From NCBI RefSeq assembly GCF_002865645.1, contig NW_020194512.1, positions 496,001 through 560,000 of the forward strand: a stretch of DNA of 64,000 nucleotides, read 5' to 3'. Numbering within the stretch: position 1 is the stretch's first letter; every line of letters begins with the position of its first letter. The notes under the pieces were generated by a model, which saw only the letters and a list, made by a program, of their open reading frames with translations, had not been told where the DNA came from and did no database searches. This DNA is from Hyaloscypha bicolor E (lineage: Eukaryota; Ascomycota; Leotiomycetes; Helotiales; Hyaloscyphaceae). A program made the translations under genes and the position numbers. Below are positions 1 to 11,227 of the stretch, in pieces.

Positions 1-1
1 T

Positions 2-2146
2 GTCTGGCCTTACCAAATTCCCTCAAAGAATTCACAGGCGCAATTGCAACTTCATATTGCTCAGTTTATTCTGCGCTGCGGAAGCGATGATGATAACTTG
101 ATCATTCTACATTACAGTGGGCACGGAGGGAAGACGGCTGACCTGATGGATTCAGAGTGTGTATGGTCTGCGTAAGTCACAGAATAAACATTATGTTGTT
201 CTACATTATTAACGATCAAGTGACATAGGAAGATATCTGGGGGGCCTACAGTAGATTGGGCCATCATACAGCCGGGCATTCTCGGAGCAACCTGTGATGT
301 TGCAATCTTGTTAGATTGTTGCTTTGCCGGACAAGCTGTTCGGTCTCGTCTTCAACATAACGTGGAATTCCTTGCCGCAACTGATAAAGATCAATTTACA
401 CCCACAGGCAAATTGACCAACAGGCCCTCATTCACTAAAGTCCTAACGCAGCAGTTGGGTTTGGTAGTAGCCAAATCGAGTCACATTACTATCCCCGAAT
501 TGCATCGTCAAATGCTAAGGAAAGAGGTCGGCCTCGTGAAGCAGCCATTCTATGCGAGTCTTTCACGTAGTTCTTCAGGTGCTGGAATTCGCCTTGCCAG
601 GTGGGAGCCCCTCGACACGGCCGTTACGAAAGCAGGAACTAGCACACCATCAGATCGAGGAGACGCCCTATCTTTATACATTCGGTTTTCTTTGTTCCAG
701 CCAATGGATATTGCGCAAAGAGAAGCACTCCTACGTTGGCTGACGCGAGACTCTCCTTCTGACATCGAACATATCCATGTTCTTCACCGCACAATATCGA
801 AGGCGCAAGCTGTGGGACAAGTCAGTAGCGAGATCTTGTGCCCAAAGGCTGTGGTGCCAAACGTGCTTGCACCATTTCGAATTTCAGACGATACTCGAGA
901 GGAAGCAAAACGGCTGACCCGTGCCCTTACTGATGTGCTCTCTATTCCCGAAACTTACCATTTTGCGGAGCTTGATGTAACCCAAATCATCAACAGCATT
1001 TCTGAGAGGTCAGCCCAGCTGCTTGCCTTCATGAATGACTGCATTGCAGGATTGAATGAAGAATCGCTGGATACCCTTCGGAACAAGGACCTTTATGGCA
1101 CTTTTGAATTGGCGAGCAGAATCGCAATGCGTCTGACCTTGGTCCAGGATGAAGTGACGAAAGGCGCCATAAAGGTGTATTTTGACAGTACAGCACCAGC
1201 AGATCATCATTTGCGGACTGGGAGAAAGGATGAAGATTCGGTCTTGGTAGAATATTGGGAATACGAGACAGTAGGAAACCAGGACGCCAACAAGAGCCTG
1301 GAACAAGCCGCACGTATATCGGCTCTTCTGGTTGAGGACAAGGCCAAAGCTTTTCGAATACTGCCGGGATTGGGGTACGTGGAAGAGACTATTCGACCAC
1401 GCATCGGATTCGTGTACCGACTTCCATCGGGAATATCCACGAACGATTATTGGACATTGTCGGAACTCATCGGTACTGTAAAGACCCTTCCACTCGAAGT
1501 TCGTTGTCAGCTTGCTAGTGCAATCTGTGATGCTATTTTGCACCTGCATTCGATCGGTTGGTTTCACAAGGCTATAAAATCCGAGGATATCGTCATCCTT
1601 CGCAAATTGAATCACGGAACAGGAGAAGCCACGTCCCATCAGCTTTATGATTTCGATAATCCCTATGTGATTGGCTTTGATTGCTCTCGCCCTTCACAAA
1701 TGGAATCGAGGCTCACGGTAGATTTTTCCATGAAAAACAACATTTACAGACACCCAGAACGCTGGGGAAATCCAAAGCCATTTGAAAGGAAACACGACAT
1801 ATATGCATTGGTAAGTACGAGATTCTGGGGAGATGATTCTAAGATGGAAGGTTGCTCAGCGCATTAATACGCCCAGGGAATATTACTTCTAGAGATCGGT
1901 TGCTGGAGGCTCCTTCCCAGTATGGATGGCAGCCGAAAAGGCTTCGAAAATGTCAAGAAACCCGAGAGACTACGGGATACTTTGCTGGACATAGTTCGGA
2001 CCAAGCTAGCGCATTCAGCTGGATCGAAGTATAGCGAAGCAGTTGCATTTTGTCTAGAGGAACGCGAGTGGAAGACGGAAGAGCCATGGCAAACCCAAAG
2101 AAGCATTCGTCAAAAGGTGTGGCAGCCACTGAAGATGTCAATTTAG
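2..2146 (+). CDS. Caspase-like protein with C-terminal kinase-like (pseudokinase) domain, 5' partial
   Basis: Exons are 2-171, 229-1810 and 1877-2146; all three join in frame and give 674 visible residues. The gene runs off the left edge, so the true start is not seen. The N-terminal part has the two caspase-fold (peptidase C14) landmarks: YSGHG with the catalytic His near nt 110-125, and LLDCCFAG with the likely catalytic Cys near nt 310-330. The C-terminal third resembles the kinase-like domain of fungal HeLo/prion-inhibition proteins. It has a short HLHSIGWFHKAIKSEDIVIL stretch where an active kinase has HRD, then IGFDCSRP in place of DFG, then YRHPERWG and DIYALGILL. The HRD Asp and DFG are missing, so this domain is probably a pseudokinase. 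Known family context: such proteins are linked to fungal regulated cell death; a role here is inferred. The middle 250 residues match nothing I recognise. Confidence 0.8.
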
Positions 2147-2218
2147 GCTATATATAGGCCCAAAGAAATTTTCCGAAAGAATGGTTAGTCGCAAATTTTT
2201 TTTGAACCCACAACAATG

Positions 2219-3326
2219 CTAGATAGGTCCTGGATTTGAAAGAAATGCGGAAAGCACGGCAGCATATCTGGGTACTTGATTAGCCAGCTCTTGTTCTACT
2301 GTACCCTTGTTATACCGAGAATTGATACTTACCCTACTACCGCCAGGAGAAGATTGTATTTGGTGACCTTCGTCATGAAGCAAATCGCGAAGGACGCTAT
2401 CAGGACGAATATAGCGGAAATGGCAGAGCGACTTCCACTTTTCTCGAACCGGTACAGAAGAAGCATGGGGAATATAATTCCAGTGGGAATAGACAAAGCC
2501 ACCAGGCATTTTATCACTCTTCCGTATAAATTTCGTCGTAGTATAAATACATTGCGGTCGCTCGTTTTAGCCTAAGTCGCGAGTTAGCCGCAATAAGACG
2601 AAAAGGAAATGCATCTTCACTTACCATGCCATGTGAAACCTAGCCATTGTTCCATTAGTATCACTAGATGTTTAGATCAAGCATCAGGGAGTACCAACAT
2701 AACTCGCCAAGCGTGGATATGACTGCACCACGCGATCAAAAAACAGCTCAAAACCAGCTCTATCGGAGTCTTCCGCGTACAAGGCAATGTAGTCCTTAGC
2801 ACTGGGAGCCGCAATGAGAGATGCACTTTCCGACCTCACGACTGGCTTGTTTCCGTTCACCCAATTGTGAACGCTGCGGCGATGCCTTTTGCGCGCTCGC
2901 GGTAGAGCAATCATGCGGTGGAACCTAAGCACGCCTTTATCTAAGGCGCATCAGCATTTAAGTTACATTGAATATGTCAAGTATCCATACCATAGTCTTT
3001 CAGCTCTGTTGCAACTTGCTGCAGGATATTTCGTCGTGTCATATTGTCGTCTTGACGTCGGCTGCTGAGATTCAGTTGAACTGTCTCTGCATCGTCACAG
3101 TCTTCAAGCTGTTGTTGCAGCTCGCATAATCGATCTTGTTGCTCCAGTAAGACTCGCAGATGTAGGGTATCAAAACGCCTGAAGATGGTGAAATTTGGAT
3201 CAAGGTTGAGGAAGGCCGCAAGCCGAGGATAACCTTGCCGGTAATGTTCAACTGTGGCTTTTAGACGACAGCTCTTTAGGGATTCCCTTATTCAAGAGAG
3301 TACTTACGCTTAGATTTTGTTGTCAT
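2219..3326 (-). CDS. DUF6594 family membrane protein, six exons
   Basis: Exons (minus strand): 3326-3308, 3251-2991, 2940-2699, 2639-2625, 2571-2333 and 2267-2219. Phases agree throughout and give 274 residues, a usual size for DUF6594. The N-terminal part has the family signature GYPRLAAFLNLDPNFTIFRR, then a charged helix rich in Gln/Leu (LLEQQDRLCELQQQLED). The middle has SVHNWVNGNKPVVRSESASL. The C-terminal part has hydrophobic helices (CLVALSIPTGIIFPMLLLY and SAISAIFVLIASFAICF), then YAAVLSAFLSN, so it should sit in a membrane with the coiled region in the cytosol. Function is unknown for the family. The 15-nt fourth exon is the least certain part; without it the frame stops at 2684. It is transcribed convergently with the caspase-like gene, 72 nt away. 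Confidence 0.8.
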
Positions 3327-3713
3327 GACAAACCTTAATTCATATCGCTTCGATAGAACATAGGGCCAAAGATACGATCGACCCCCGTGCTCACCTCTGA
3401 TGTTTCCAGATGATCGGGTAATGGACGAGGCTGCGTGGCGATCAGGCTGTGCATTTGAGCGTCTTCATTTGTCCTGCGATTACCATGCATGATGCTGTGT
3501 GACATGTAGGGCAAGGCGTACTGCTGTATAGGGCGCAGGCATGCAGCGATGCTGCGTCGTTGACAGCACATTCTGTGAGCTTCCACGTAACCCGCGCATT
3601 ATCATATATCCACATGCCCCAATAAATCTCCCATCTAGCTCACTGTCAGTCCCGCGCTGCGACAAGCACTCATCGAACAGCGCATATTGTAGGATTCGGA
3701 AAACCCGCAAACA
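3327..3713. other. Divergent intergenic region, no gene seen
   Basis: 387 bp lie between the start codons of the DUF6594 gene (leftward) and the small spliced gene (rightward), so this stretch must hold both promoters. Short open frames on both strands here overlap one another and show no recognisable family. No clear TATA box stands out. Confidence 0.5.
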
Positions 3714-4125
3714 ATGTCGAATAATGCTACTGGTTCGACCAGTACGAGAGATCAGGTCAGTATACGACTCATCCATCAAAGTTATGGAAGTGAGCAGGGA
3801 CTAACGATGTTTATAAAAGGCGGTAGAAGATGACTGGAAGTCGTTTGTAGGCTCTTATCAAACCCCTGCAAACGTACGTCTTCAAGCCCAATGCGAGTTT
3901 TGTATTGCTGTATCAAAGTCTCACAGAATTCCATAGTATCCATTCGAGCTTGGTGACACCGTATGGATTGTCAAGCCAGAATATCGCACGCCACTAGGCG
4001 AGTTCATCATAATGAAAGCTCACCCGAACAAATACTTTGAGCTGGCGCGGAAGGCCGATAGGGTCCCGCATCCGGAGCTTGTCGCAGAGACGCACTTGAC
4101 AAGGGATCCTTATGCTCCCCAGTGA
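3714..4125 (+). CDS. Small spliced hypothetical protein, 94 aa
   Basis: Exons are 3714-3755, 3820-3873 and 3937-4125. All three join in phase 0 and give 94 residues. Intron 1 contains a CTAAC branch motif about 17 nt before its acceptor. The protein starts MSNNATGSTSTRDQ, continues DDWKSFVGSYQTPANYPFEL, and has a recognisable-looking segment GDTVWIVKPEYRTPLGEFII before a charged tail ending in DPYAPQ. There is no signal peptide or membrane helix. I do not recognise the family. The third exon is a clean 63-codon frame, which supports coding. It is transcribed convergently with the kinase-ankyrin gene, with only 124 bp between the stops. Confidence 0.6.
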
Positions 4126-4249
4126 AGAGTATAGAGACCTGGATGCGATACTGCTGAGGACAGGGGACTTGGAAGCGAAGGAAGTGTTTAGATCACTATC
4201 TACTATCAAAAGCCAATATCGAACATTCGAAACCCTTCCCAAAACGGTA

Positions 4250-7200
4250 TTACGACTGAGCTTTAATCATATGGTACTCTGCAGTGATCAGATCCGAAAT
4301 GTCGATGAATCGATCATCGTCAGCTAATTGCGCGGCCAGGTCGTCACAAGTGACGGGAGTGTTGATGCCTGGCCAGTGGGCCTCCACATCCGCACTATGG
4401 CCATCGCGGCATAATTCATCTACGACATCTCGAAGCATCATGCGGCAGGCAAGATGGAGTTTAGTAACGCCTTGAAAAAGCCCATCTGAACGTGTATGAT
4501 GCCAATGAAGAAGCTCAGAAGCCACATCCATCGAGTGTTTCCCGAGACTCTCGATTGCAGAATGTGTGCCTAGGACGCGTGCCCACTCACAAGTTCTCCC
4601 TGCTGAACAAGCAATCTGCAAGGGCAATACAGCATTATGCCCTTCTTTAGCGAGTCCAATACTAGCATCAGCCCCTGCTTCAAGCAGGAGCGCGATTCTC
4701 TCAGGATGCAGGTAGTATGCTGCACTGTGTAGCAACGTCATGCCGGAACTGTTTCTTTCATTGATATATGTGACCCAGTTTGGCAAGCCGAGTTGCATCT
4801 TGAAGAGCTCCTTCCAGTACTGGTCTGGTTTTTCTGTATTGGTATAATTGTCAGGGTCTGAGGCGTCGCTGTTTCCGTCCTCTGTCTCCGCAAGTTGGGA
4901 TTGACTAGATATCGCTGTAGGTTCAGCGTTATCTTGATCTAGAATGTGTTGGGCTTCCTCTTCGCCCAAGATATATTTCATTTCTCCAACATTGACAAGG
5001 AGATCGAGGCTAGCTGGCCGCTGCGCGGGGTCTAGACCTTCCAACCTCAACAATGAATCCAGTTGTTCATTTCCCAGAATGAGTTTCAACTCCCATTTTT
5101 TGCGTTGAGAAATGTCTCGCAGATTGTCCCACAGGATGTTCAATTCATCTTTTTCTAGCTTTATTGTCGAAGTCCCGGGGCTGTTTTCCACCGTGTTATC
5201 CCGCTTGAACATCTCCGCAATAACATCCCGCATTGAATACCCGGAGATAAAGCATCCAAGAGTGAAATGTAATGCATCGCTGATATTTGACAGATCTTCA
5301 TTTCTGAGAACGCCTCTGAGCAGGTCTTCGTTGGGTTGAAATCGCATCAGTCCATGCACAAGCAGATTCGTTCCGCTAAAATCGTCCACCACATCATCCT
5401 TAGCTCCATAATCAAGTAAGAGAGAATGAAGCTCTTTCGAAAATTTTGAGCTTGCACTCATGAGTAAAGGAGTTTGGCCAAGTAAATCGGATGACCGTTG
5501 ATTGACGTCTACCCCTTTCTGAAGGAGTGTGCGAGTGCCGATTAAGGAATCGGAGCTAATCGCAAGGTGTAAATATGAGAAATAATCTACGGAGGCTGAC
5601 CCTATACCCTCTAGTTCCTCAATTGTGTACATACTTATAATTGCTTCGAGAGGCATACGCCATACTTGCGTGTCCTCGGAATTCCCTAGAGCTTGCTCCA
5701 GGGCCGACTCGCCCTTTTCGTTTCTTCGTTTGACGTCTCCAGGAGACAGGCTAGCCACACGTGAAACAATTAAAGAAAAGTCATCCTCGAAGGAGGCAAG
5801 ATTGACGATATCAGTAAGCGCGAGATGGCGGGCGCTCCCACTAGCCATGAGATGATTGTCCCGGCATACTTGTACGGTTCTTTCTAAGGCAACCAGATGG
5901 TCTGGACCATGGGCCAGCCAATGACCAAAGGGCCTTTTGACTGTTGAGAGGTACTGGTCTTCTACGGACAGTTCGGACAATTGCTGAGGGGATTTGATAG
6001 GGATGTTTTCGGCTCCGCGGGAGTATTGCAGGATGACTTCAGCAATTTCCCAGAAAAAGGATCGTATTGCGAGCTTCAAACAGCTGTCGTCCTGAGCAAA
6101 TGGTAGCAATAAGACAACCAAAGATTTGTGTCGGATCCGAACAGCCCAATCCAGTGGTGTCCCCGCTAAGCGTATGTCGTGGTACTCCCACTCAACAGGT
6201 TGAATGACCGTCGCCCTGGGATTATCTCCAATGCCTAGAATGAGCAATACCGCATTGCTTACATCATCTCCAGCAAAGAAAATGCACAGGTGAAGTAACG
6301 TAATCCCACCTGCATAAGCGGCTTTGTTGGGCGCAGAATGGTTGAGCAAAAGCTGTAAGGTAGACAGATGCCCACCAATACAAGCATAGTGTGCGGCGGT
6401 AAGTCCGCGAGAGGAGAGCTCATCGCCCTTGACGTGACAGAGTAGGTTGGAAATGGCTTCATCTTCTCCAAGTAGTGCAGCAGCGTGAAGAGGTGGAAGA
6501 TCATCTTGTTCCCAGCTGTTGAATACCCTAATACTCGAGATGTAGGCGAACGAGTCCCACGCATGCAGCTGGTCCCAATTCAAGATTGTTGATTTGATTT
6601 GCTGGATTGAAATTCGGATTTGTAGATGGACGCGATTATACAAGTAAGCATCCGAGGTAATATGAGATAGGTTTGCTTCGAACCCCATGATAGACGAGTT
6701 TTCGGTAGGGAGAATATTATCGATTGTGCATAGCCGAGGATACCATGCCGCGGCTTTGATAGAACCTAACTCGGAAGATGTGTGAACCCACTGTACGGCC
6801 TGTTTTCTATCGTGTTGAACCCCAAAACTCATTGCGTGGCATTCAGCCACACACATAGCAGCATGTGCTCGACTTGGCATGGTAAACGTCTCCGATGCAG
6901 ACATGGAAATGAGGTCATTAACGATACGCTTCTGGAGTTCAAAAGGGAATGTAAGAAGCCCAAGTCCCCCATTAACGAAGGTACTGTCACGAAGCTATTA
7001 TCAGTTAACAAATGTCGTTTTGTTAAGAATCTGGAAGAATGCTACTTCAAGGAGGGTGTTCCGAGTGCTCCAAGCGCAGACCTGTTCAGCTTCTATCGCA
7101 TAATTATCTTGCTGTTCATCATTTCTGGCCAGGAGTAAGTATATTTGAGCCGTTCATTTTCGGGAGGTGGGTCTTACAACACGGAATCATTCTGTGCTTC

Positions 7201-8280
7201 AAAATGCCCTCGAATCTCTCCCATGGAGAATCTTTTCAGAGGATCATCTTGTAGCGACTTCTTGAAAACACAAAGCAAACTTAACTTTTGCTCGGCGTCA
7301 AAGAGGCTGCTCTGAATATATTCACAAGCCTTTGACAGTAATCCATTGTGAGGTAGCTTCTCAAGGTAAGCTTCCATCTGGTCCATCATGTTGCTCTCGT
7401 CCAGGTCCATGCACCATGATTTGTCGAAGTAGCTTTCCCCTCGCTTCAAAACCTCCCAGGTCAAGAGTCCGAATGAGAAGATATCTGTCCGAATCGCATC
7501 GTCGATGGTAAACTGATCTCGAGCCTGCACCATGCCGTTCCGTATTTCGGGTGCATTTAGCAAGGGCGTTCCAAAGCCGCATTCGACGGGCATAGACCGG
7601 TCGTCGAACTGACCTAGGGCAGACTCCCCAAAATCTGATAGCTTTACCGTCCATGCGTCCTCAGTCTTAAAAACTAAAGCGTTTTGCGTCTTCACGTCTC
7701 CGTGGCAAATACTGCATTGATGCAACGCTCCAAGCCCGTCTGCAACTTGAGCAGCCAAATCCAATAAAGTCGTGAGCGGCAGATCGTTTTTTGTATCCTT
7801 CAGAAAGGTCTTGAGACTACCTTCACTAGAGTATTCCAGGACGAGAGCTAGGAAAGGAATCTCGTACCCAGCGATGTCAGAAAGGCAGTACCCAAGGATA
7901 TCGACGATATTCAGATGGGTTTTCAAAGGTTCGTGACAAAGTATCCGTAATTCTAAACAGATGTGCCGAAGATGGGATTCAAAATCTGCTTTAATGTCCC
8001 TCGCTGATACTCGCAATCGTTTGACGGCGACCAGCTGGTTCTCCCATGTCCGCCCTAGCTCGACGACAGCAAATCCACCCTTTCCAACCATGCGTTCGTC
8101 CATGCTGCGGACATCATCCATGCTCAACATCCCTATTTGATGCAGATCATACTCGTGTACGTCAGTGGTAGCTACGGCGGTGAGGAAATCGAGCGCGGGG
8201 GAAGGGGACAGCTTAGTTGCTGAGCCCTCGGAGCTCGCTGTGATGACTGGCCACGTAGAATATCGTGATGTCGACGCCAT
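4250..8280 (-). CDS. Protein kinase-ankyrin repeat fusion protein, 1308 aa
   Basis: Exons (minus strand): 8280-7178, 7124-7046 and 6994-4250. The kinase frame would stop at 7174 and the ankyrin frame would start at 6904, but two ordinary introns (53 and 51 nt, GTAAG and GTAGC donors) join them in phase, so this is one gene. Residues 1 to about 370 form a protein kinase: GKGGFAVVELG glycine loop, VAVKRL lysine, ICHGDVKTQNAL catalytic loop (HGD for HRD), LSDFGESALG and a downstream LNAPE. Catalytic residues are present, so it is probably active. A Sel1/TPR-like stretch (AMCVAECHAMSFGVQHDRKQ) follows. Ankyrin repeats come next, for example PPLHAAALLGEDEAISNLL, AAHYACIGGHLSTLQLLLNH, LGQTPLLMSASSKFS and TLLHSAAYYLHPERIALLL. 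It has no signal peptide or membrane helix. The substrate is unknown; ankyrin repeats suggest protein binding. Confidence 0.85.
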
Positions 8281-9534
8281 GTTGAGTTAACTTTGCTCAT
8301 GCAGCATGCTGAGGCTAAAATTATCGAATATCGAAGGTTGCTCTCGCGGCTGCCTGATATATTCTGTTACACAAAAGCTGAGTTATACACGCAACCAATC
8401 ATTTGAGGCTGCGCTCCCGTACACCAATTGTGACGGCAGGAACAAAGCAATGGAACGATGCTCAAAGATCTATGATTCCAATGTCCTACAGAATCTAAAG
8501 CTAAGGAGAGAAGGAGTGAGGTGTGGCAGTGGATAAGTAGGTATGGCCAAAACCACTGAAACGCCGAGCTTTGGAAGCGAGCTTGGTTTGAACCATAGCT
8601 TGGAACCTTAGCTGAAACCAACCATGTGACACCAGCCGTCACACCAATTATAGAATGAGTTCTATTGTAAAAGAAAAAAAAGAAAAAGATTTTTTTTTCT
8701 TTCATATCATTAGGAAGTTTGTAAGTTATTTTAATCATTATTGGATTAAAAATATAATATTTTCAATCACATTTTTGATACTAGTTCATCGTGGAGGAGG
8801 CCTGACGCACTCTCCGTTGGGAAATCAATTATTGTCTAACCAAGGCCTCATCTAATCTCGAGTCAAGATTAACCTTGCTGAATGGCAGATTAATTTGCAA
8901 TCCATAGCAAAGTAAAAACGCTATTCACAATCACAACGTACCTGAGAAGAACCAGCAAGAGAGCTCCAATCTAACTATACTGAAGATTGGTGGGTGGGTC
9001 CACGATACCGATAATGGAATGCAAGGACTCGTGATTATCACGTGATGATAATATGAATGAGTTCCATGCCATCTGAGTTTAGTGGTCAAGTAAACCCAGA
9101 ACCAGCAAACAAACGTATTTGTATTCTCATAAATTGCCTGAAAAGGCTGTCAAGGTTGTCGACGTTCGCTGGGAAATGATATGAATCTACCTCACGCGTT
9201 CATCCAAACAGAATAAAAATGGGTCAACAGGGATGGCACGGTGCTTGAAAAAGGGCGTGTGGAGGGCGAATGGAGGGCAAACTTGGGGCATATCTTTGCA
9301 GACATGCAACAAATGTTTCAGGAGAGCTCCATTCACGTGAGCTGACTCCAAATTGGGCATAGCGCTATTCTACGGCCATGTCCCAAAAGAGACGACCGCC
9401 GGGTTGAGCTGCCACTTCATCATCATAGTCTGCTTATCTTTATCTCTTCACCACGTTCATCTTCTCAGCAACATCTAAAGGGAGCTGCTCCATGCATTCA
9501 CGATGTCTACCTCTGTCATGATTTCATTTGTGCA
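8281..9534. other. Long intergenic region, no gene supported
   Basis: About 1.25 kb upstream of the kinase-ankyrin gene. Between about 8655 and 8790 it is AT-rich, with A- and T-runs. Open frames are short and overlap on opposite strands. I see no conserved motif; the part next to 8280 must include the promoter of the kinase-ankyrin gene. Confidence 0.5.
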
Positions 9535-9985
9535 ATGGCGGTGAACATTTTTATCGTCCTACTCTCCTGTGTTTTCTCAGCCTCGCCCGTGTGGGGTCGG
9601 GCAAAGCTTCAAGGCTCGGATTGCAGTGTTGCTCGAATCTCAGTGGCGTGGTTCAGCAATACCTGGGCATGGCAGATGTTACAGTCGTTGGTAAGCTCCC
9701 AACCAATTCAAAGTTCTGATCCATTGGAGGCGCTGACTGAAGCATGACAGACCTGAATGACCCAAGTACCCTTGATCTATACAGCTAGATTATGCTCTTC
9801 AAGAGCAATCCTTTTGAGGATGAGCTTATCTTTGACAACCCAGACAAGTTACGGTAACGAATTCTCCAATCCTTAGCCCACCGACTGGGTTTAGAGTGCG
9901 AGTACGCCGTGGTAACCCGAACTTTGGAGATCATCCGACAGGTTCCTGAGGACTTGACAACCCAATCTCTACGTACCCGCTACAC
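9535..9985 (+). pseudogene. Decayed gene remnant with signal-like start and in-frame stops
   Basis: A frame beginning at 9535 encodes a hydrophobic leader (MAVNIFIVLLSCVFSASPVW). A plausible intron with a GTAAGC donor and a GACAG acceptor (about 9690-9749) follows. After it, one frame reads VVDLNDPSTLDLYS, a TAG stop, IMLFKSNPFEDELIFDNP, a TAA stop, then RILQSLAHRLGLECEYAVV and on to PEDLTTQS. The amino-acid texture looks coding across both stops. Each stop could come from a CAG or CAA glutamine codon by a single C-to-T change in a CpA context, the RIP signature. The leader and the later segment lie in different frames, so they may not belong to one gene. I cannot name the family. Confidence 0.3.
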
Positions 9986-10173
9986 TTCGTGATCTCATAC
10001 ATCTTGAGCTGCCTCGCCAGTTGGAGTGACCATTTGTCTAGCCTACAGATACGGGACCTCTCGAGCTGTGCTTGGTGCGTCCGGATGAAAAATGCGCGTT
10101 CGCATGCTCCCCTTGAGGCAATCTCGACAAACATGTTCGCCAAAACCATCCTAGCAAATCAGACACCCATAAA

Positions 10174-10398
10174 ATGAGCCATAGCACTGTAAGTCGGCCC
10201 ACCTCAGTCAATAGTCAGCAAAGTGATCACGGACGGAGTGGGTTCTGGAATTTGCTCGGTAGACGATCAGGCGAACAAGCCGCTGTGAGCTCTGGATACG
10301 AAGAGATTGCATTTGATTCTCGATCAGATCGATCTGGCAGTCAAAGATCAGTTCATTCCAATGCTGGGAAGCCTCTTTACAATCGCGGAGGCAGATGA
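10174..10398 (+). CDS. Small Ser/Arg-rich open frame, uncertain
   Basis: A 74-codon ATG frame with a Ser-, Gly- and Arg-rich composition (SGFWNLLGRRSGEQ, SGSQRSVHSNAGK). It may be the 3' exon of the decayed gene just upstream or the disordered tail of a lost protein. There is no recognisable domain and no clear splice site linking it to anything, so it is listed only as possible coding sequence. Confidence 0.2.
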   Translation: MSHSTVSRPTSVNSQQSDHGRSGFWNLLGRRSGEQAAVSSGYEEIAFDSRSDRSGSQRSVHSNAGKPLYNRGGR

Positions 10399-11227
10399 TA
10401 AAATGATGTTGGAGTAGAAGAGAGCGTTATTGAGACTTCTACGATAGCTCAGTGATGATCCGAGTTCTAGTAACAGCAGGCGGTGGCATGGCCATCAACT
10501 CAACCCCTCCGCAAAATTTTTTGGGAAGTCAACATTCTGAAAGATCTACTTTAGTCGGAAGATGGAATGGCGCCTCCCTGTCGTTGTGAATAAAGTATCG
10601 ATCAAGAAAGCGGGAGACAAGGATGGAGAATGACTCTAGCCAGCTTTGGCTCGGTGATTATTTGTAAAGAATCGAAGCTTGGGTAAATTCACGCGGGCAG
10701 ACCCCAACCCTGCTCCCGGCACCGGTACCAGCTGTGAGGTCGCGGCGTGGTTGGAAGGGGGAGCGATGGTCATTCAAATCCCCGGGAATGAATATTTTGC
10801 TCGAGAACCATTCCACCGGTGGCACTCACGAGTGCTTATTGAAGCGCTTATAGCATTCCTTTCTGTTCCCCAGATCGGCCTTGAGACTGTGGGACCCCAC
10901 CGCAAACCCCGCATTTCCCACGGCCCACTGGAGGCTTACTCCGCGCTCGCTACACCCCCACCGGGGCCTGCGTGGTGCGCCCCCTCACCACATCCCGGTG
11001 GGCGGCCAATCGGCCAATTGTCAACATCAGGTTCCTAGAGCTCCTCGACCCTGCAGGCCGCATATATAACATGGGTAGCTTCTCTTACTTAAATTTTTCC
11101 ATCCGCACGTTCCTCATTCTGAATTCAATTGATCGCCAGGTTGCAGATCTCAGAGTGCGCTCGTTATAATCACTTCCCCCCAGACTCCTACACTTGTCAC
11201 CTCAGTATCAACAACATCTGATTCAAC
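10399..11227 (+). promoter_or_regulatory. Upstream region of the sugar transporter, with TATA-like box and CreA-type motifs
   Basis: A TATATA stretch at 11063-11068 lies about 160 bp before the transporter start codon. Motifs matching the CreA/Mig1 consensus SYGGRG, on either strand, cluster at 10895-10900, 10928-10933, 10956-10961 and 10961-10966. Carbon-catabolite control would fit a sugar transporter, but such short motifs also occur by chance. The open frames in this stretch are short and overlap one another. Confidence 0.3.

Noticed and set aside
1010..1639. 209-codon frame on the minus strand inside the caspase-like gene
   Set aside because: It is antisense to a well-supported exon and has no domain; its codon texture looks random.
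2684..2932. Stop at 2,684 as the end of the DUF6594 protein
   Set aside because: Ending there would drop the membrane helices typical of the family, which are found in phase further along at 2,571-2,219.
10679..11038. 119-codon frame before the sugar transporter
   Set aside because: Pro- and Gly-rich with no domain, lying in the promoter next to a TATA-like box.
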